Assembly (NCBI GenBank): GCA_023300105.1
Contig: JALZWM010000067.1
Coordinates: 1 to 41,926 of the forward strand
Length of the DNA stretch: 41,926 nt
Reading direction: 5' to 3'
DNA from: Hellea sp.
GTDB taxonomy: Bacteria; Pseudomonadota; Alphaproteobacteria; Caulobacterales; Maricaulaceae
Part shown: one piece after another, positions 27,870 through 37,946 of the stretch
Numbering within the stretch: the stretch's first letter is position 1
How the letters are laid out: every line of letters starts with the position of its first letter
Notes under the pieces: model-generated
Seen by the model: the letters and a program-made list of their open reading frames with translations, nothing else
The model's database searches: none
What the model was told of the DNA's origin: nothing
Position numbers and translations under genes: made by a program

Positions 27870-29279
27870 CTACCCCGTAGGAATAATCACATTAAATATC
27901 GTCCCTAGAGCACTTGTACTTTCTAATATCAAATCACCGCTTTGATCTTGGGCAAGTTCTTTGGAAATCGTGAGGCCAAGGCCTGTATTACCGTTTCCTG
28001 TCGAACCCGCAAAAGCTTTGAAGAGATTATTTTTAGATTTTTCAGGCATGCCAGGGCCTGTATCTATCACGCGGATAGTAATGTTTTCTCCTGAAGGAAT
28101 AGCTTCAACCGTTAAATTACGCTCAATATTATCTTCGCGGACACCCGCCATAGCCTGAGCCGCATTACGAAAGAGGTTCTGGAAAATACGGTAAGCGTGG
28201 TCAGGGTCCGCCATAACCGTCACATCAGTTGCAACGTTATTAATGAAATTAATCTTACGCGGTCCTCCGCCAAAATTCCCCAAGGTGTCTCCTGCTGCTT
28301 CGCCCAACAAAAGAGATATCCGGACAGGTTCGAGCGCTGGTGCGACACCACCGCTTTGACTATAATTCAGAACTTCACCCGTGAGTTTAACGCCCCTGTC
28401 AATCGCACGGGTGAGACGCCCCCCCATTTTCGACACACGCTCATCTTGGTCGGAGGCCAAACGGTCAGATACAAGCGAAGCGGAGGTCAAAACATTACGC
28501 AAATCATGATTTATTTTGGCAACAGCCATTCCGAGTGTGGCGAGACGTTCTCGCTGCCTAAAACTGGCACGAACACTTTCTTTCATAGTGTGGAACTCGC
28601 GTTGGAGCTGTCCAATTTCATCACCGCGTTTTGTTGGCTCCACGTTTGATCCGCGCAATTCGGGATTCTCCCTAAAATCAACAAGGCCTTTTGCTAGTTT
28701 TTCTATTGGCCTGATAATCAAAGCCAACATCGCCAGATAAATTAATAGCCCTGTAATTATAGCAATAGCGAGGGAGAGCCAAAAAATACTTATGAAATAA
28801 TTGCGCATTGCTGCACGTAACTTCGCCTCAGGGATGATAACTTCAATTGCGTCCTGCCCCTTAACTGGAGACGGGTATAAAATACGTATCAAGCTATCAT
28901 CTTGCGCGAAGAACGCACGAAATGCATCCCGATAACGCGGAAGGCGTCTCGCCTCACGCAAATCAACAACAATAAATTTTTCTGTTATTGGTGCATGTCC
29001 GAGTACAAATGTACTCATACCATCAAGCTTGACCGACATCATCGTAACGTCGGTATTATGCATAAATTGTTCAGTTAGGACTTCGCTGGCTTCGTAATCA
29101 GGTACGCCTGTTAAAGCTTGAGCCAATAACGCAGACTGTTGTGCGCGTTCCATCAACCAATCCTGCCGAAAAGTAGCGGCAGAAGGTATAAATATGACAA
29201 GTTCAGCCAACATCACAAAGCCGATAGTCATCAACAGCAATTTACCAGATAAACGCCTTGAAATAAGTCCCACAATCAT
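27870..29279 (-). CDS. Membrane sensor histidine kinase (TM-HAMP-HisKA-HATPase)
   Basis: KINHDLRNVLTSASLVSDRL (H-box), LFRNAAQAM (N-box), DTGPGMP, GLGLTISKELAQDQ; HAMP-like IRPIEKLAKGLVDFRE. Confidence 0.94.
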   Translation of the reverse strand: MIVGLISRRLSGKLLLMTIGFVMLAELVIFIPSAATFRQDWLMERAQQSALLAQALTGVPDYEASEVLTEQFMHNTDVTMMSVKLDGMSTFVLGHAPITEKFIVVDLREARRLPRYRDAFRAFFAQDDSLIRILYPSPVKGQDAIEVIIPEAKLRAAMRNYFISIFWLSLAIAIITGLLIYLAMLALIIRPIEKLAKGLVDFRENPELRGSNVEPTKRGDEIGQLQREFHTMKESVRASFRQRERLATLGMAVAKINHDLRNVLTSASLVSDRLASDQDERVSKMGGRLTRAIDRGVKLTGEVLNYSQSGGVAPALEPVRISLLLGEAAGDTLGNFGGGPRKINFINNVATDVTVMADPDHAYRIFQNLFRNAAQAMAGVREDNIERNLTVEAIPSGENITIRVIDTGPGMPEKSKNNLFKAFAGSTGNGNTGLGLTISKELAQDQSGDLILESTSALGTIFNVIIPTG

Positions 29280-29338
29280 AGCACTATAAATACCAGCAGG
29301 TTTTGAAAATTTCTAGTCCTTTTCAAACGAAATTAGAC

Positions 29339-30778
29339 TTAGTGAAATTTCGCAAGGAATCCAGCTATCTTACGCGTACGGTCACTAAAGAGTGCGTCCG
29401 TGTACCATGAACTCGCGGCGCGTTTGACGGCCTCGCTTCGAGTCGGATATGGTGAGATGATTTGCGCGAGGCCAGAAATTTTAACTTTATTTGTCATCGC
29501 AACGGATAGCATGTGAATAATCTCACCAGCCCCCTCGCCAACAATTGAGCCTCCAAGGATTTTACCTTTTGTGGTAGCAACAATTTTTACGCCGCCGTGA
29601 TTATTACGTTCAGCAATAGCGCGGTCATTTTCTTCAAAATCCCACGTGACGCAACGCACCTTGTGGCCTGCCTTAATAGCTTCAGCTTCGGTCATGCCAA
29701 TGCTTGCAAGTTCAGGTTCTGAATAGGTCGCAGCAGGCATACGTACTGTATTTGCTTTCCCAAGCATGTCGCCCATGAAAGGCGGGGAGAAATAGAAATT
29801 ACGAATTAATTGACCCGCATGATAGCCCGCCGCGTGGGTCAAGCCGCCCATGCCTTTGGCGACATCGCCTGCTGCATAAACGCGTTTATTAGATGTGCGC
29901 AGGCTATCTGTAACGTCAACGCCACGACGATCGAATTTGATACCTGCATTTTCAAGGCCAATTCCGTCTATGTTAGGTGCGCGGCCAGCCGCGACCAAGA
30001 GATGAGTACCTGTCAAAACAGTTCCATCTTCAAGATCAATAGCAACGCCTGTTTTAGTCTTGCGAATTTGTTTCGTTTTAACAGGTGCATGAAATGTAAC
30101 ACCTTCGGCTTCTAACGCCTCAACGAGTACCTTTGCATGTTCAGGCTCAGAGCGGCCGAGTGGCGACGAGATGTCAACGATTTCAACTTTGGTGCCAAGA
30201 CGCGTAAACGCTTGTCCTAGCTCCATGCCGATAGGGCCCGCGCCAATTATCAACAGGTGTTTAGGCTGGCTCTCAACAGTAAATATATTCTCATTCGTGA
30301 GATAAGGCGTTTCACTAAGCCCGGGAATTGGCGGTGCTGAAGCTCTAGAGCCTGTACAAATTACAAAGCGCTTGGCTTTAACTTCTGTTGTTGCCGACTC
30401 GACCGTATTCGCATCTTTGAATTTTGCGAACTCACGGATAACCGTACACCCCAAACCCTCAAAACGTTCTTGGCTATCAACAGGAGCAATATGGTCAATA
30501 ATACCCTGCACATGGGCTTGAACAGTTTTAAAATTCACAGTGGGTTTTGCAGGTTTAACGCCAAAGGCTTCGCCACTACTGAAAGCATGAGCATGTTTGC
30601 CCGCTGCGATTAAAGCTTTGGACGGCACACAACCTGTGTTCAAGCAATCTCCGCCCATATCTTCAGCTTCGAATAAAACGACTGAGCGGCCGAGCTGCGC
30701 CGCACCTGAGGCGACGGATAGTCCAGCTGAACCAGCGCCGATAACGCAAATGTCAACGTCATATGATGTCTTGGTCAT
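29339..30778 (-). CDS. FAD-dependent pyridine nucleotide-disulfide oxidoreductase (Lpd/MerA-like)
   Basis: VIGAGSAGLSVASGAAQLG, GGDCLNTGCVPSKALI redox-active site, HLLIIGAGPIGMELGQAFTRLGTKVEIVD, RVYAAGDVA. Confidence 0.95.
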   Translation of the reverse strand: MTKTSYDVDICVIGAGSAGLSVASGAAQLGRSVVLFEAEDMGGDCLNTGCVPSKALIAAGKHAHAFSSGEAFGVKPAKPTVNFKTVQAHVQGIIDHIAPVDSQERFEGLGCTVIREFAKFKDANTVESATTEVKAKRFVICTGSRASAPPIPGLSETPYLTNENIFTVESQPKHLLIIGAGPIGMELGQAFTRLGTKVEIVDISSPLGRSEPEHAKVLVEALEAEGVTFHAPVKTKQIRKTKTGVAIDLEDGTVLTGTHLLVAAGRAPNIDGIGLENAGIKFDRRGVDVTDSLRTSNKRVYAAGDVAKGMGGLTHAAGYHAGQLIRNFYFSPPFMGDMLGKANTVRMPAATYSEPELASIGMTEAEAIKAGHKVRCVTWDFEENDRAIAERNNHGGVKIVATTKGKILGGSIVGEGAGEIIHMLSVAMTNKVKISGLAQIISPYPTRSEAVKRAASSWYTDALFSDRTRKIAGFLAKFH

Positions 30779-30805
30779 GATAGTAGTTCTCTCTTTTAGT
30801 CGGAC

Positions 30806-31531
30806 TTATGCCGATACAGCTGATTTTTTAAAGAATTTTTTGTAAATAATGGGAATTAAAGCCACGGCGATCAACATGCCAAATGCCGGGAGCATATTCA
30901 CAAAGGTTGCTCCCATAAGCTCCCCCACATTAATGTTCTCAGGGTCAGCACCAGCATCTTTTAAAGTTTCGCGCAAACCATGTCCAATGAAAGAATAAGC
31001 GACTGTCCCAGGTATAATACCCAGCGCTGTTGTTATGACGTAATCTCTAAATTTCGCACCCAATAATGCAGGAGCAATATTAGACACAGCAAATGGGAAA
31101 ACAGGAATTAATCGCAATGTAAAGAGATAAGAAAATGGGCTTTCATTATACTCTTTTTCCATCTTAGAAATGAAGGGTCCTGCAATACCCTTCAGCATGT
31201 CTTGCAAGGATGTCTTGGCCGCAAAAAATAGCCCGCAAGCGCCGATAGTTGCACCAACAACAACCGCCGGCGCACCAACATAAGCACCGAAAAGAAAACC
31301 ACTTGCTACAGTGAGAATACTCGCCGGTAACATAAAGACTGTGAGAATGGCGTAAAGCGCGATAAAACCCAATAAAACGAGGAGGAAATTATCACGGACT
31401 AAATTTTGTAAATAATCCGCATTTTCTACAAGCAATTGCGGGTTTAGATATTTGAACCAGCCCATGAAATAAGCCAATGCAAATCCGCCAACTATAACCA
31501 ATAAAGGCAACCATTTTTTTAGTTTAGCCAT
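30806..31531 (-). CDS. TVP38/TMEM64 (SNARE-associated/DedA-like) membrane protein
   Basis: ASILTVASGFLFGAYVGAPAVVVGATIGACGLFFAAKTSL ... FTLRLIPVFPFAVSNIAPALLGAKFRDYVITTALGIIPGTVAYSFIG. Confidence 0.93.
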   Translation of the reverse strand: MAKLKKWLPLLVIVGGFALAYFMGWFKYLNPQLLVENADYLQNLVRDNFLLVLLGFIALYAILTVFMLPASILTVASGFLFGAYVGAPAVVVGATIGACGLFFAAKTSLQDMLKGIAGPFISKMEKEYNESPFSYLFTLRLIPVFPFAVSNIAPALLGAKFRDYVITTALGIIPGTVAYSFIGHGLRETLKDAGADPENINVGELMGATFVNMLPAFGMLIAVALIPIIYKKFFKKSAVSA

Positions 31532-31637
31532 GATATTATTCTCCTAAGAGGAAGGATGACTTATTAGACAAGTCAACGCCCGAAATTTATAAAGCTATGG
31601 GGCCATACCCCCAAAGCGTGATTTAATAAAACGGTTT

Positions 31638-32699
31638 CTATTCGTTGAGAGACCAGTCATACCCATAATCGACAACCTGGGCGCCATTATCAATGGCCTG
31701 CGCAAGTTCAGGGCGGGCATGTTTACGGATGTGTTGTAGTAAACCTGAGTTGCCGCCAAAATCACCTTTAAACCATTTAAAAATTGAGGAAACTTTCAAG
31801 CCTTTTGATGTGATTTGAACACCGCGCGGGGAATTAATATAATCTGCGGCCGCTTGTTCTTTAACGCGATCAAGAGAGCTTGCTTCCCAAGCTGAATTTA
31901 GCAAATTTGGACAACCAACACTGGCACAGTTAACCATATAATGGACGTATGGCGATGGGAATTGCTTACGTAGAATATCATGCTCTACAGCATTCAAACT
32001 TGAAGGCTCACCATTAAGTGTGAACAACTTCTTCTTCCAAGGTCCAGAACCAAGAGGTCCAAGCTTTTTAATCGACTTAACAGGGTAATTATCAACAATA
32101 ACCTGAACCGTTACCGCATTATAAAGGTTTGCATAAAATGCAATGGCTTCATTTTGCGGCAAGTTATTAGGATTAACGCCCTCTAGGTCTTTAATATAAT
32201 TATCTAGCGCGGCTTTATCCGCGCCATTAGCTTTAAGGCCGTTATAATTAAAATGAGTCAAACCTTGACCGTCAGGCGCGCTAACATATTTACTTAATAT
32301 ACCAGTAAAAGCCGCATGTGGTGAGGCCTTTACGCTTGCTTGAGCCGTACCCGAACCATAATTATTTTGAACTTCTTTAATAGCCACGGTATTTTCTACA
32401 CGTTGAGGTGTCTCAATCTGCTGTATAATAGAGGGAGATACTTGCGTTAAAGGTTGTGCTATAGGTTGCGTTAAAGGCGCAACAGACAGGGACGCAGGGG
32501 TTATCTGTTGTTGAGGAGAGACATAAACAGCTACCGTTTGAACCACAGGGGACTGCTGAGCTTGTTGTGCTGCCATTTTTTTGTGTAAAGGGCAATCTGG
32601 GTTTCCAGCATAAGCTGGAGTAGTTATTAGAATCAGTCCAGCGGTCATTAATAGCATGGATTTTTTAAATGTAGACTTCTTCGTTAAAAGGCGTGGCAT
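31638..32699 (-). CDS. DUF547 domain secreted protein
   Basis: Signal peptide; NEAIAFYANLYNAVTVQVIVDNYPVKSIKKLGPLGSGPWKKKLFTLNGEPSSLNAVEHDILRKQFPSPYVHYMVNCASVGCPNLLNSAWEA is DUF547. Confidence 0.93.
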   Translation of the reverse strand: MPRLLTKKSTFKKSMLLMTAGLILITTPAYAGNPDCPLHKKMAAQQAQQSPVVQTVAVYVSPQQQITPASLSVAPLTQPIAQPLTQVSPSIIQQIETPQRVENTVAIKEVQNNYGSGTAQASVKASPHAAFTGILSKYVSAPDGQGLTHFNYNGLKANGADKAALDNYIKDLEGVNPNNLPQNEAIAFYANLYNAVTVQVIVDNYPVKSIKKLGPLGSGPWKKKLFTLNGEPSSLNAVEHDILRKQFPSPYVHYMVNCASVGCPNLLNSAWEASSLDRVKEQAAADYINSPRGVQITSKGLKVSSIFKWFKGDFGGNSGLLQHIRKHARPELAQAIDNGAQVVDYGYDWSLNE

Positions 32700-32864
32700 A
32701 GTAGCTCTCCGTTAATTTCAATTATTCTATAACTTAAGTGATTTATAAAATCTTCACACGCTATCTCACTTTTCTGTGCGTGTTGGTGAACAACAAAGTT
32801 AGATGACGTGAGGTCAAATGATAACGCGACCCTATCATCTAGATAGAATTCTCATAACGGGCGC

Positions 32865-32893
32865 TTGACTTAGGCTTTTCCCGCGCTTAATGG
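32865..32893 (+). promoter_or_regulatory. Possible sigma70-type promoter for rpmH (TTGACT-17-TAATGG)
   Basis: Good -35 hexamer and acceptable -10 about 60 bp upstream of the rpmH start. Confidence 0.4.
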
Positions 32894-32949
32894 GTGCCTC
32901 TTGAAATGACTGCGGGTTAAATCCGCCCTATATATATAAAGAGCTTACG

Positions 32950-33084
32950 ATGAAACGTACTTTTCAGCCTTCAAACCTTGTTCGCGCCCGTCGTCACGGA
33001 TTCCGTGCCCGTATGGCAACTAAAAATGGCCGTGCTGTATTAGCACGCCGCCGCGCAAAAGGCCGTAAGGTTCTTTCTGCCTAA
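32950..33084 (+). CDS. rpmH: 50S ribosomal protein L34
   Basis: 44-aa [44 protein letters not shown]; absent from the supplied ORF track, probably because of a length cutoff. Confidence 0.98.
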   Translation: MKRTFQPSNLVRARRHGFRARMATKNGRAVLARRRAKGRKVLSA

Positions 33085-33113
33085 GACGCCGCCTTCGGCG
33101 TGTCTTAACGCGC

Positions 33114-33485
33114 GTGAGTGTTATGAAAAAATTAGGAAAACTCGGATTGCTGAGAAAGCGCTCCGAGTTTTTGTTTGTTCGGGAGGGGCGTTATCAAGCC
33201 CGAAGCGGTGTAGTCATCCAAGCCCGCGAAAACCCCGATCATAATGACATTCGCGTCGGGTTCACAGCGACTAAGAAAATTGGAAATGCTGTTATCCGTA
33301 ACCGCGCAAAACGCCGCCTTCGAGCCGCTTGCCAAGACATTTTACCACAATTAGGGCAAGCAGGAACCGATTACGTCTTTATCGCACGTGACAAGACGGT
33401 GGCCCGGCCTTATGAGGCATTGCTTGACGATACTGAAAAAGCCTTAAAGCGACTTGAAAAACCTCGCCCAAGCCCCGAATTATAA
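33114..33485 (+). CDS. rnpA: Ribonuclease P protein component
   Basis: VRVGFTATKKIGNAVIRNRAKRRLRAACQDILP-type RnpA motif (DIRVGFTATKKIGNAVIRNRAKRRLRAA) directly after rpmH. GTG at 33114 or ATG at 33123. Confidence 0.96.
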   Translation: MSVMKKLGKLGLLRKRSEFLFVREGRYQARSGVVIQARENPDHNDIRVGFTATKKIGNAVIRNRAKRRLRAACQDILPQLGQAGTDYVFIARDKTVARPYEALLDDTEKALKRLEKPRPSPEL

Positions 33486-33544
33486 TGTACTAACAAAGCA
33501 CACTAAGACTTAAGACCAAACAAACTAAGAACGGCTGATATATA

Positions 33545-35308
33545 ATGGACGATCAGAAAAATTTTTTCACGGCGATGTTCCTCTCAGGCCTTGTCCTGCT
33601 CGGATATTGGTTCTTTTTTGGTAAACCCATGGCAGAAAAAGCCCGTGCCCAACAACTTCTTGACGCTGAGAAAGCAGCGGTCGTGCAAATTGAGGCCGCG
33701 CCCACACCTATTGAATCCCGTGAAGTTTTAGTCACCCGCGGCGACCGCATACAAATTGACAGTCCGGGATTTACAGGGTCATTCCTGACCACGGGGTCAC
33801 GCTTTGATGATATCGCCCTTAAAGAATATGATGAGACGCTCGACCCTGCCGATGGCTTCGTGCACTTGCTAACGCCAGAAGGCGCCGAAAAATCTGCCTA
33901 TATCATGGACAACTGGGCGCCCGTTGACGGCGGCAATGGCGCGAACTCACCCTGGCAACGCATTTCAGGCGAGACGCTAACGCCTGAAACACCAGTTGTT
34001 TTAGGTTATCAAGCTAACGAGCTTTCTTTTGAACGTATAATTTCAGTTGACGATAGGTTCCTCATTACCCTCTCTGATAAGGTGACAAACACATCATCAG
34101 GCGAGAAAACAATCTCCCGTAAAGGCGTCGCCCGTCAACATAGTCTTCCGGACGGCTTAACAAATTTCTTTATCTTGCAAGAAGGTCCGATTTCTATCGT
34201 CGATAATAAATATCACGACATGAAATATAAGGGACTGAGCAAAAAGGGAAGCTATCGCGGAACGGGAGAAAGCGGCTGGGTTGGCCTGACAGATAAATAT
34301 TGGCTGCTCGGGTCAATTGCGCCGCAAGGCAAAATGATGACGGCCGATTACACGTACCGCACAATCAATGACCAAGAGGTCTATGAGGTCTCTTATGTCC
34401 TTAACCCAACCACGTTAACGGCAGGCGCATCCATTGAATCTGTCGGACATATTTATGTCGGCGCAAAAGAACGCAAACTTCTTAAGTCATATGAAACAAA
34501 CCTTGGCCTTGCTCAAATGGAACGCGCGATTGATTGGGGTTTAATGGGTATCTTCGTAAAACCTATTAGTTGGACTCTTTCGAAGTTAGGCGAAATTTTA
34601 GGTAATTACGGCCTTGGTATTCTAGCCCTGACTTTGGGTATTAAAATCATTCTCTTCCCGCTCTTTAACAAACAATATGAGAGCCAAGCCAAGATGAAAA
34701 AAGTTCAGCCTAAACTAAAGAAAATTCAAGCGCTTTATAAAGATGACCGCGCGAAGCTTCAGCAAGAGATGATGGGGCTTTATAAAAAAGAAGGCGTAAA
34801 CCCTGCTGCAGGGTGCCTCCCCATTATCCCGACAATTTTTGTCTTCTTTGCACTTTATAAATCAGTCTTCATAGACATTGATTTACGCCACCAACCTTTC
34901 TTTGGCTGGATCAAAGATCTATCAGCTAAAGATCCTCTATCAATTTTAAACGGATTTGGTCTTTTGCCTTGGGAGGCAGTGCCTCTACCCTTCTTGGCTT
35001 TCTTCGCTATTGGCCCGCTCGCGCTCATGTACGGCATCTCTATGGCTTTGATGTATACGCTAACACCTCAGAATGCGGGCGGCGGCGAACAAGCTGAAAT
35101 GATGGCAAAAATGATGAAATTCATGCCGTGGATATTTATGTTTATCCTCGCGCCTTTTGCGACTGGTTTGTTGGTGTACTGGGTTTGGAACAACGTCCTA
35201 TCTTTCGGTCAACAATATTACATCACGCGGAAATTCAAAGTCGACACACCTGTTGACGTGTTCTTTCGTAAAATAACTGGCAAAGAAAAGCCTGCCCCTT
35301 CAGAATAA
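33545..35308 (+). CDS. yidC: Membrane protein insertase YidC
   Basis: MDDQKNFFTAMFLSGLVLLGYWFFF, NYGLGILALTLGIKIILFPLFNKQYESQAKMKKVQPKLKKIQALYKDDRAKLQQEMMGLYKKEGVNPAAGCLPIIPTIFVFFALYKSV. Confidence 0.98.
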   Translation: MDDQKNFFTAMFLSGLVLLGYWFFFGKPMAEKARAQQLLDAEKAAVVQIEAAPTPIESREVLVTRGDRIQIDSPGFTGSFLTTGSRFDDIALKEYDETLDPADGFVHLLTPEGAEKSAYIMDNWAPVDGGNGANSPWQRISGETLTPETPVVLGYQANELSFERIISVDDRFLITLSDKVTNTSSGEKTISRKGVARQHSLPDGLTNFFILQEGPISIVDNKYHDMKYKGLSKKGSYRGTGESGWVGLTDKYWLLGSIAPQGKMMTADYTYRTINDQEVYEVSYVLNPTTLTAGASIESVGHIYVGAKERKLLKSYETNLGLAQMERAIDWGLMGIFVKPISWTLSKLGEILGNYGLGILALTLGIKIILFPLFNKQYESQAKMKKVQPKLKKIQALYKDDRAKLQQEMMGLYKKEGVNPAAGCLPIIPTIFVFFALYKSVFIDIDLRHQPFFGWIKDLSAKDPLSILNGFGLLPWEAVPLPFLAFFAIGPLALMYGISMALMYTLTPQNAGGGEQAEMMAKMMKFMPWIFMFILAPFATGLLVYWVWNNVLSFGQQYYITRKFKVDTPVDVFFRKITGKEKPAPSE

Positions 35309-35318
35309 GGGTTGAATA

Positions 35319-35954
35319 ATGGCTGATCTTTCCAAATCTCAGGTGGAAGCTGGTAGACTGCTCTTTGCTCGCGATGTCACATTTATGCTCAGCGCAGTTA
35401 GTCTAGAGACTTTGCCGCCTGCACGCTTACCTGAAATTTGTTTTGCGGGCCGGTCCAATGTTGGTAAATCAAGCCTGATTAACGCACTGACAAACCGCAA
35501 AGGCTTAGCCCGAGCATCCAACACACCGGGCCGTACGCGAGAGCTCAATTATTTCAATGTTGATGAGCGCCTCTTTGTTGTAGACTTGCCCGGTTATGGT
35601 TACGCCAGAGCGTCAAAAACGGACATTGCGCGCTGGACAAAACTAACACGGCAATTTCTCTTTGGCCGCGCTTCATTGCGCCGCGTATTTCTCTTAATTG
35701 ATAGCCGTCATGGTCTTAAAGAATCTGACTTAGAACTTATGGCGATGCTCGATGAGACGGCCGTGACCTATCAACTTATCCTCACCAAAGTCGATAAGCT
35801 TAAAAAAGGGGAACTTGATAAAGTTGTTGAACGCACTGAAAAATCCGTCGCAAAGCGCCCTGCAGCCTTCCCAAAGATTATAAATACGTCATCTGAGACT
35901 AAAAATGGGCTTGATTTGCTACGCGCTGAAATTGCGAGCTTGGCGCTTCCATAA
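35319..35954 (+). CDS. engB: Ribosome biogenesis GTP-binding protein (YihA/YsxC)
   Basis: EICFAGRSNVGKSSLINALTNRKGLARASNTPGRTRELNYF, VDLPGYGYARASK, LTKVDKLK. Confidence 0.97.
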   Translation: MADLSKSQVEAGRLLFARDVTFMLSAVSLETLPPARLPEICFAGRSNVGKSSLINALTNRKGLARASNTPGRTRELNYFNVDERLFVVDLPGYGYARASKTDIARWTKLTRQFLFGRASLRRVFLLIDSRHGLKESDLELMAMLDETAVTYQLILTKVDKLKKGELDKVVERTEKSVAKRPAAFPKIINTSSETKNGLDLLRAEIASLALP

Positions 35955-35993
35955 TTTTTCTTATAACAGCCTAAATAATATTAGGAATATTAC

Positions 35994-36857
35994 ATGCTTA
36001 AGCGGCGAAAAAATGAAACAGGCTGGACTAGTGCTCAGACATTATCTGAAGCTTTACCCTTCATTCAGCGCTATTCTGGCCGCCCTATCGTTATAAAGTT
36101 TGGCGGCAATGCCATGGGCGATGCAGAGCTTACTCAAAAATTTGCACATGACGTTGTACTCTTAAAACAGTTTGGCCTACGCCCCGTTATTGTACACGGC
36201 GGCGGTCCCCAAATTGGCTCAATGCTTAAAAAACTAAATATAAAATCTGAATTTGTTGACGGCCTTCGGGTCTCGGACATGGAAACAGTAGGCGTCGCAG
36301 AAATGGTACTCTCTGGCGCAATTAATAAATCTATTGTTCAAGCGATTAACTTAGAAGGCGGGCGCGCTGTTGGCCTCTCCGGTAAAGATGCCAACCTCAT
36401 TACGGCCAAAGCCAAGGATGCAAAATTAGGGTTCACTGGAGAACCCGTAAGCATAGATGTTTCTGTTATTGATGTGCTTGCATCCGCAGACCCAGGATTT
36501 ATCCCTGTTATTTCCCCGATTAGCGGCGGAGAAGACGGCGCCTCATATAATGTCAATGCAGATACAGCCGCAGGCGTTTTAGCTGCCGCTTTAAAGGCCT
36601 CTCGTTTGATGCTACTGACAGACATCGAAGGCGTCATGGATAAAGACAAAAATTTACTCACAAATTTATCGATTCAAGATGCTTTAGGGTTAATCGAAGA
36701 CGGCACAGCGCAAGGCGGCATGATACCAAAACTAACAACTGCGACAGACGCAGTAAAAGCAGGTGTAGAAGCTGTAGTTATTTTAGATGGCCGACGCGCA
36801 CATGGCTTACTTGTAGAACTCTTTACAGACCAAGGCGCGGGAACTCTTATCCGATGA
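35994..36857 (+). CDS. argB: Acetylglutamate kinase
   Basis: [81 protein letters not shown]. Confidence 0.97.
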   Translation: MLKRRKNETGWTSAQTLSEALPFIQRYSGRPIVIKFGGNAMGDAELTQKFAHDVVLLKQFGLRPVIVHGGGPQIGSMLKKLNIKSEFVDGLRVSDMETVGVAEMVLSGAINKSIVQAINLEGGRAVGLSGKDANLITAKAKDAKLGFTGEPVSIDVSVIDVLASADPGFIPVISPISGGEDGASYNVNADTAAGVLAAALKASRLMLLTDIEGVMDKDKNLLTNLSIQDALGLIEDGTAQGGMIPKLTTATDAVKAGVEAVVILDGRRAHGLLVELFTDQGAGTLIR

Positions 36858-37939
36858 CGGTGAAAATTTTTGCCATATTAAGTTCATCCTGTTACCTCGC
36901 GCTTAGCTTTTCTTTGAATGCGGCAGCACAAGCACCTGATTTACGTTTAGATACGGACGCCGCCCTAGCCGAGTTGCAGAGTTGGGAAGTTTGTAACGAA
37001 ACCTCATTTATCGTTCGATTAGCAAATGCCGTTATCCGCAATGGAAAGATAAACCCGAAAGGTTGGGACCGCGTAAAACCAGGACAATGTCTTCCACTTG
37101 ACGCCCCCAATAATTCCCCGCGATACATTTTTGCTGAAAGCAGCCCTGCCCACCAAGGTGGCATTCGGGAGTGGACGGGCAAAACCCCTATTTGCGTGTC
37201 TGAGAATGATTTCACAGCTGATGCAACAAAAAGCTGCCAATTACAAAATTTAGAATCAAGGAATTACCTTTCCGTAAACCCCGCTGAACAGCGCACGACT
37301 TTGATTGAAGCAGATAACTTCGGTAGCAAATCAGATATTGCAGGTATTCAGCGCCTTTTGAGCGATATAGGATATAAAATCACTCGGATTGACGGTATAA
37401 CAGGCCGAAGAACAAACAGGTATATTCGCGAATTTAAGAAAAAATCCAACTTACCCGCAAGCGCATCCAATAGCGACCTCATAGACGCTTTGGCTATTGC
37501 GGCTCAAAAAAAACAATCAAATATTGGATTTGAACTTTGTAATAATTCCAGCGCAAATATTTGGGCAGCTATGGCGACTCGAGACAATGGCGCTTGGCAA
37601 TCTAGGGGGTGGTGGACCGTTACAAAAGACGCATGCATACGGCCCTCGACAACTTCGCTTAAGGGCGCAGAAGCTCATTTTTTTGCCCTACAAGAAAACA
37701 TAATCGAAACTGAAACGGGTAAAACCTTTGGGCCCGATAAACGGTTGCGCTCTGTTGCAACAACGCCCACACAATTTTGTATAGGAGAAGCTAAATTTTC
37801 CGCGTTAGGCCGAGAATATTGCGCAGAAGCGGGTTACGCAATCGCAACTTTCAGGCCTTTACCAACAGAAACAGATGGCGCTAAAGTAAATCTAACAGAT
37901 CAAGACTTCGCTGTCCCTAATGCAGTTGGACTAAGATAA
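36854..37939 (+). CDS. Secreted protein with two DUF1036-like repeats flanking a peptidoglycan-binding-like segment
   Basis: Signal peptide; repeat 1 [17 protein letters not shown]...[10 protein letters not shown]; repeat 2 [36 protein letters not shown]; middle [44 protein letters not shown] overlap with argB. Confidence 0.8.
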   Translation: MTVKIFAILSSSCYLALSFSLNAAAQAPDLRLDTDAALAELQSWEVCNETSFIVRLANAVIRNGKINPKGWDRVKPGQCLPLDAPNNSPRYIFAESSPAHQGGIREWTGKTPICVSENDFTADATKSCQLQNLESRNYLSVNPAEQRTTLIEADNFGSKSDIAGIQRLLSDIGYKITRIDGITGRRTNRYIREFKKKSNLPASASNSDLIDALAIAAQKKQSNIGFELCNNSSANIWAAMATRDNGAWQSRGWWTVTKDACIRPSTTSLKGAEAHFFALQENIIETETGKTFGPDKRLRSVATTPTQFCIGEAKFSALGREYCAEAGYAIATFRPLPTETDGAKVNLTDQDFAVPNAVGLR

Positions 37940-37946
37940 AGCGTCT

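Noticed and set aside
28197-28649. 150-aa plus-strand ORF
   Set aside because: Antisense shadow inside the histidine kinase gene; no recognisable domain.
31601-31614. GGGG-CCATAC-CCCC hairpin between the TVP38 and DUF547 genes
   Set aside because: Only a 4-bp stem with no T-run; not convincing as a terminator.
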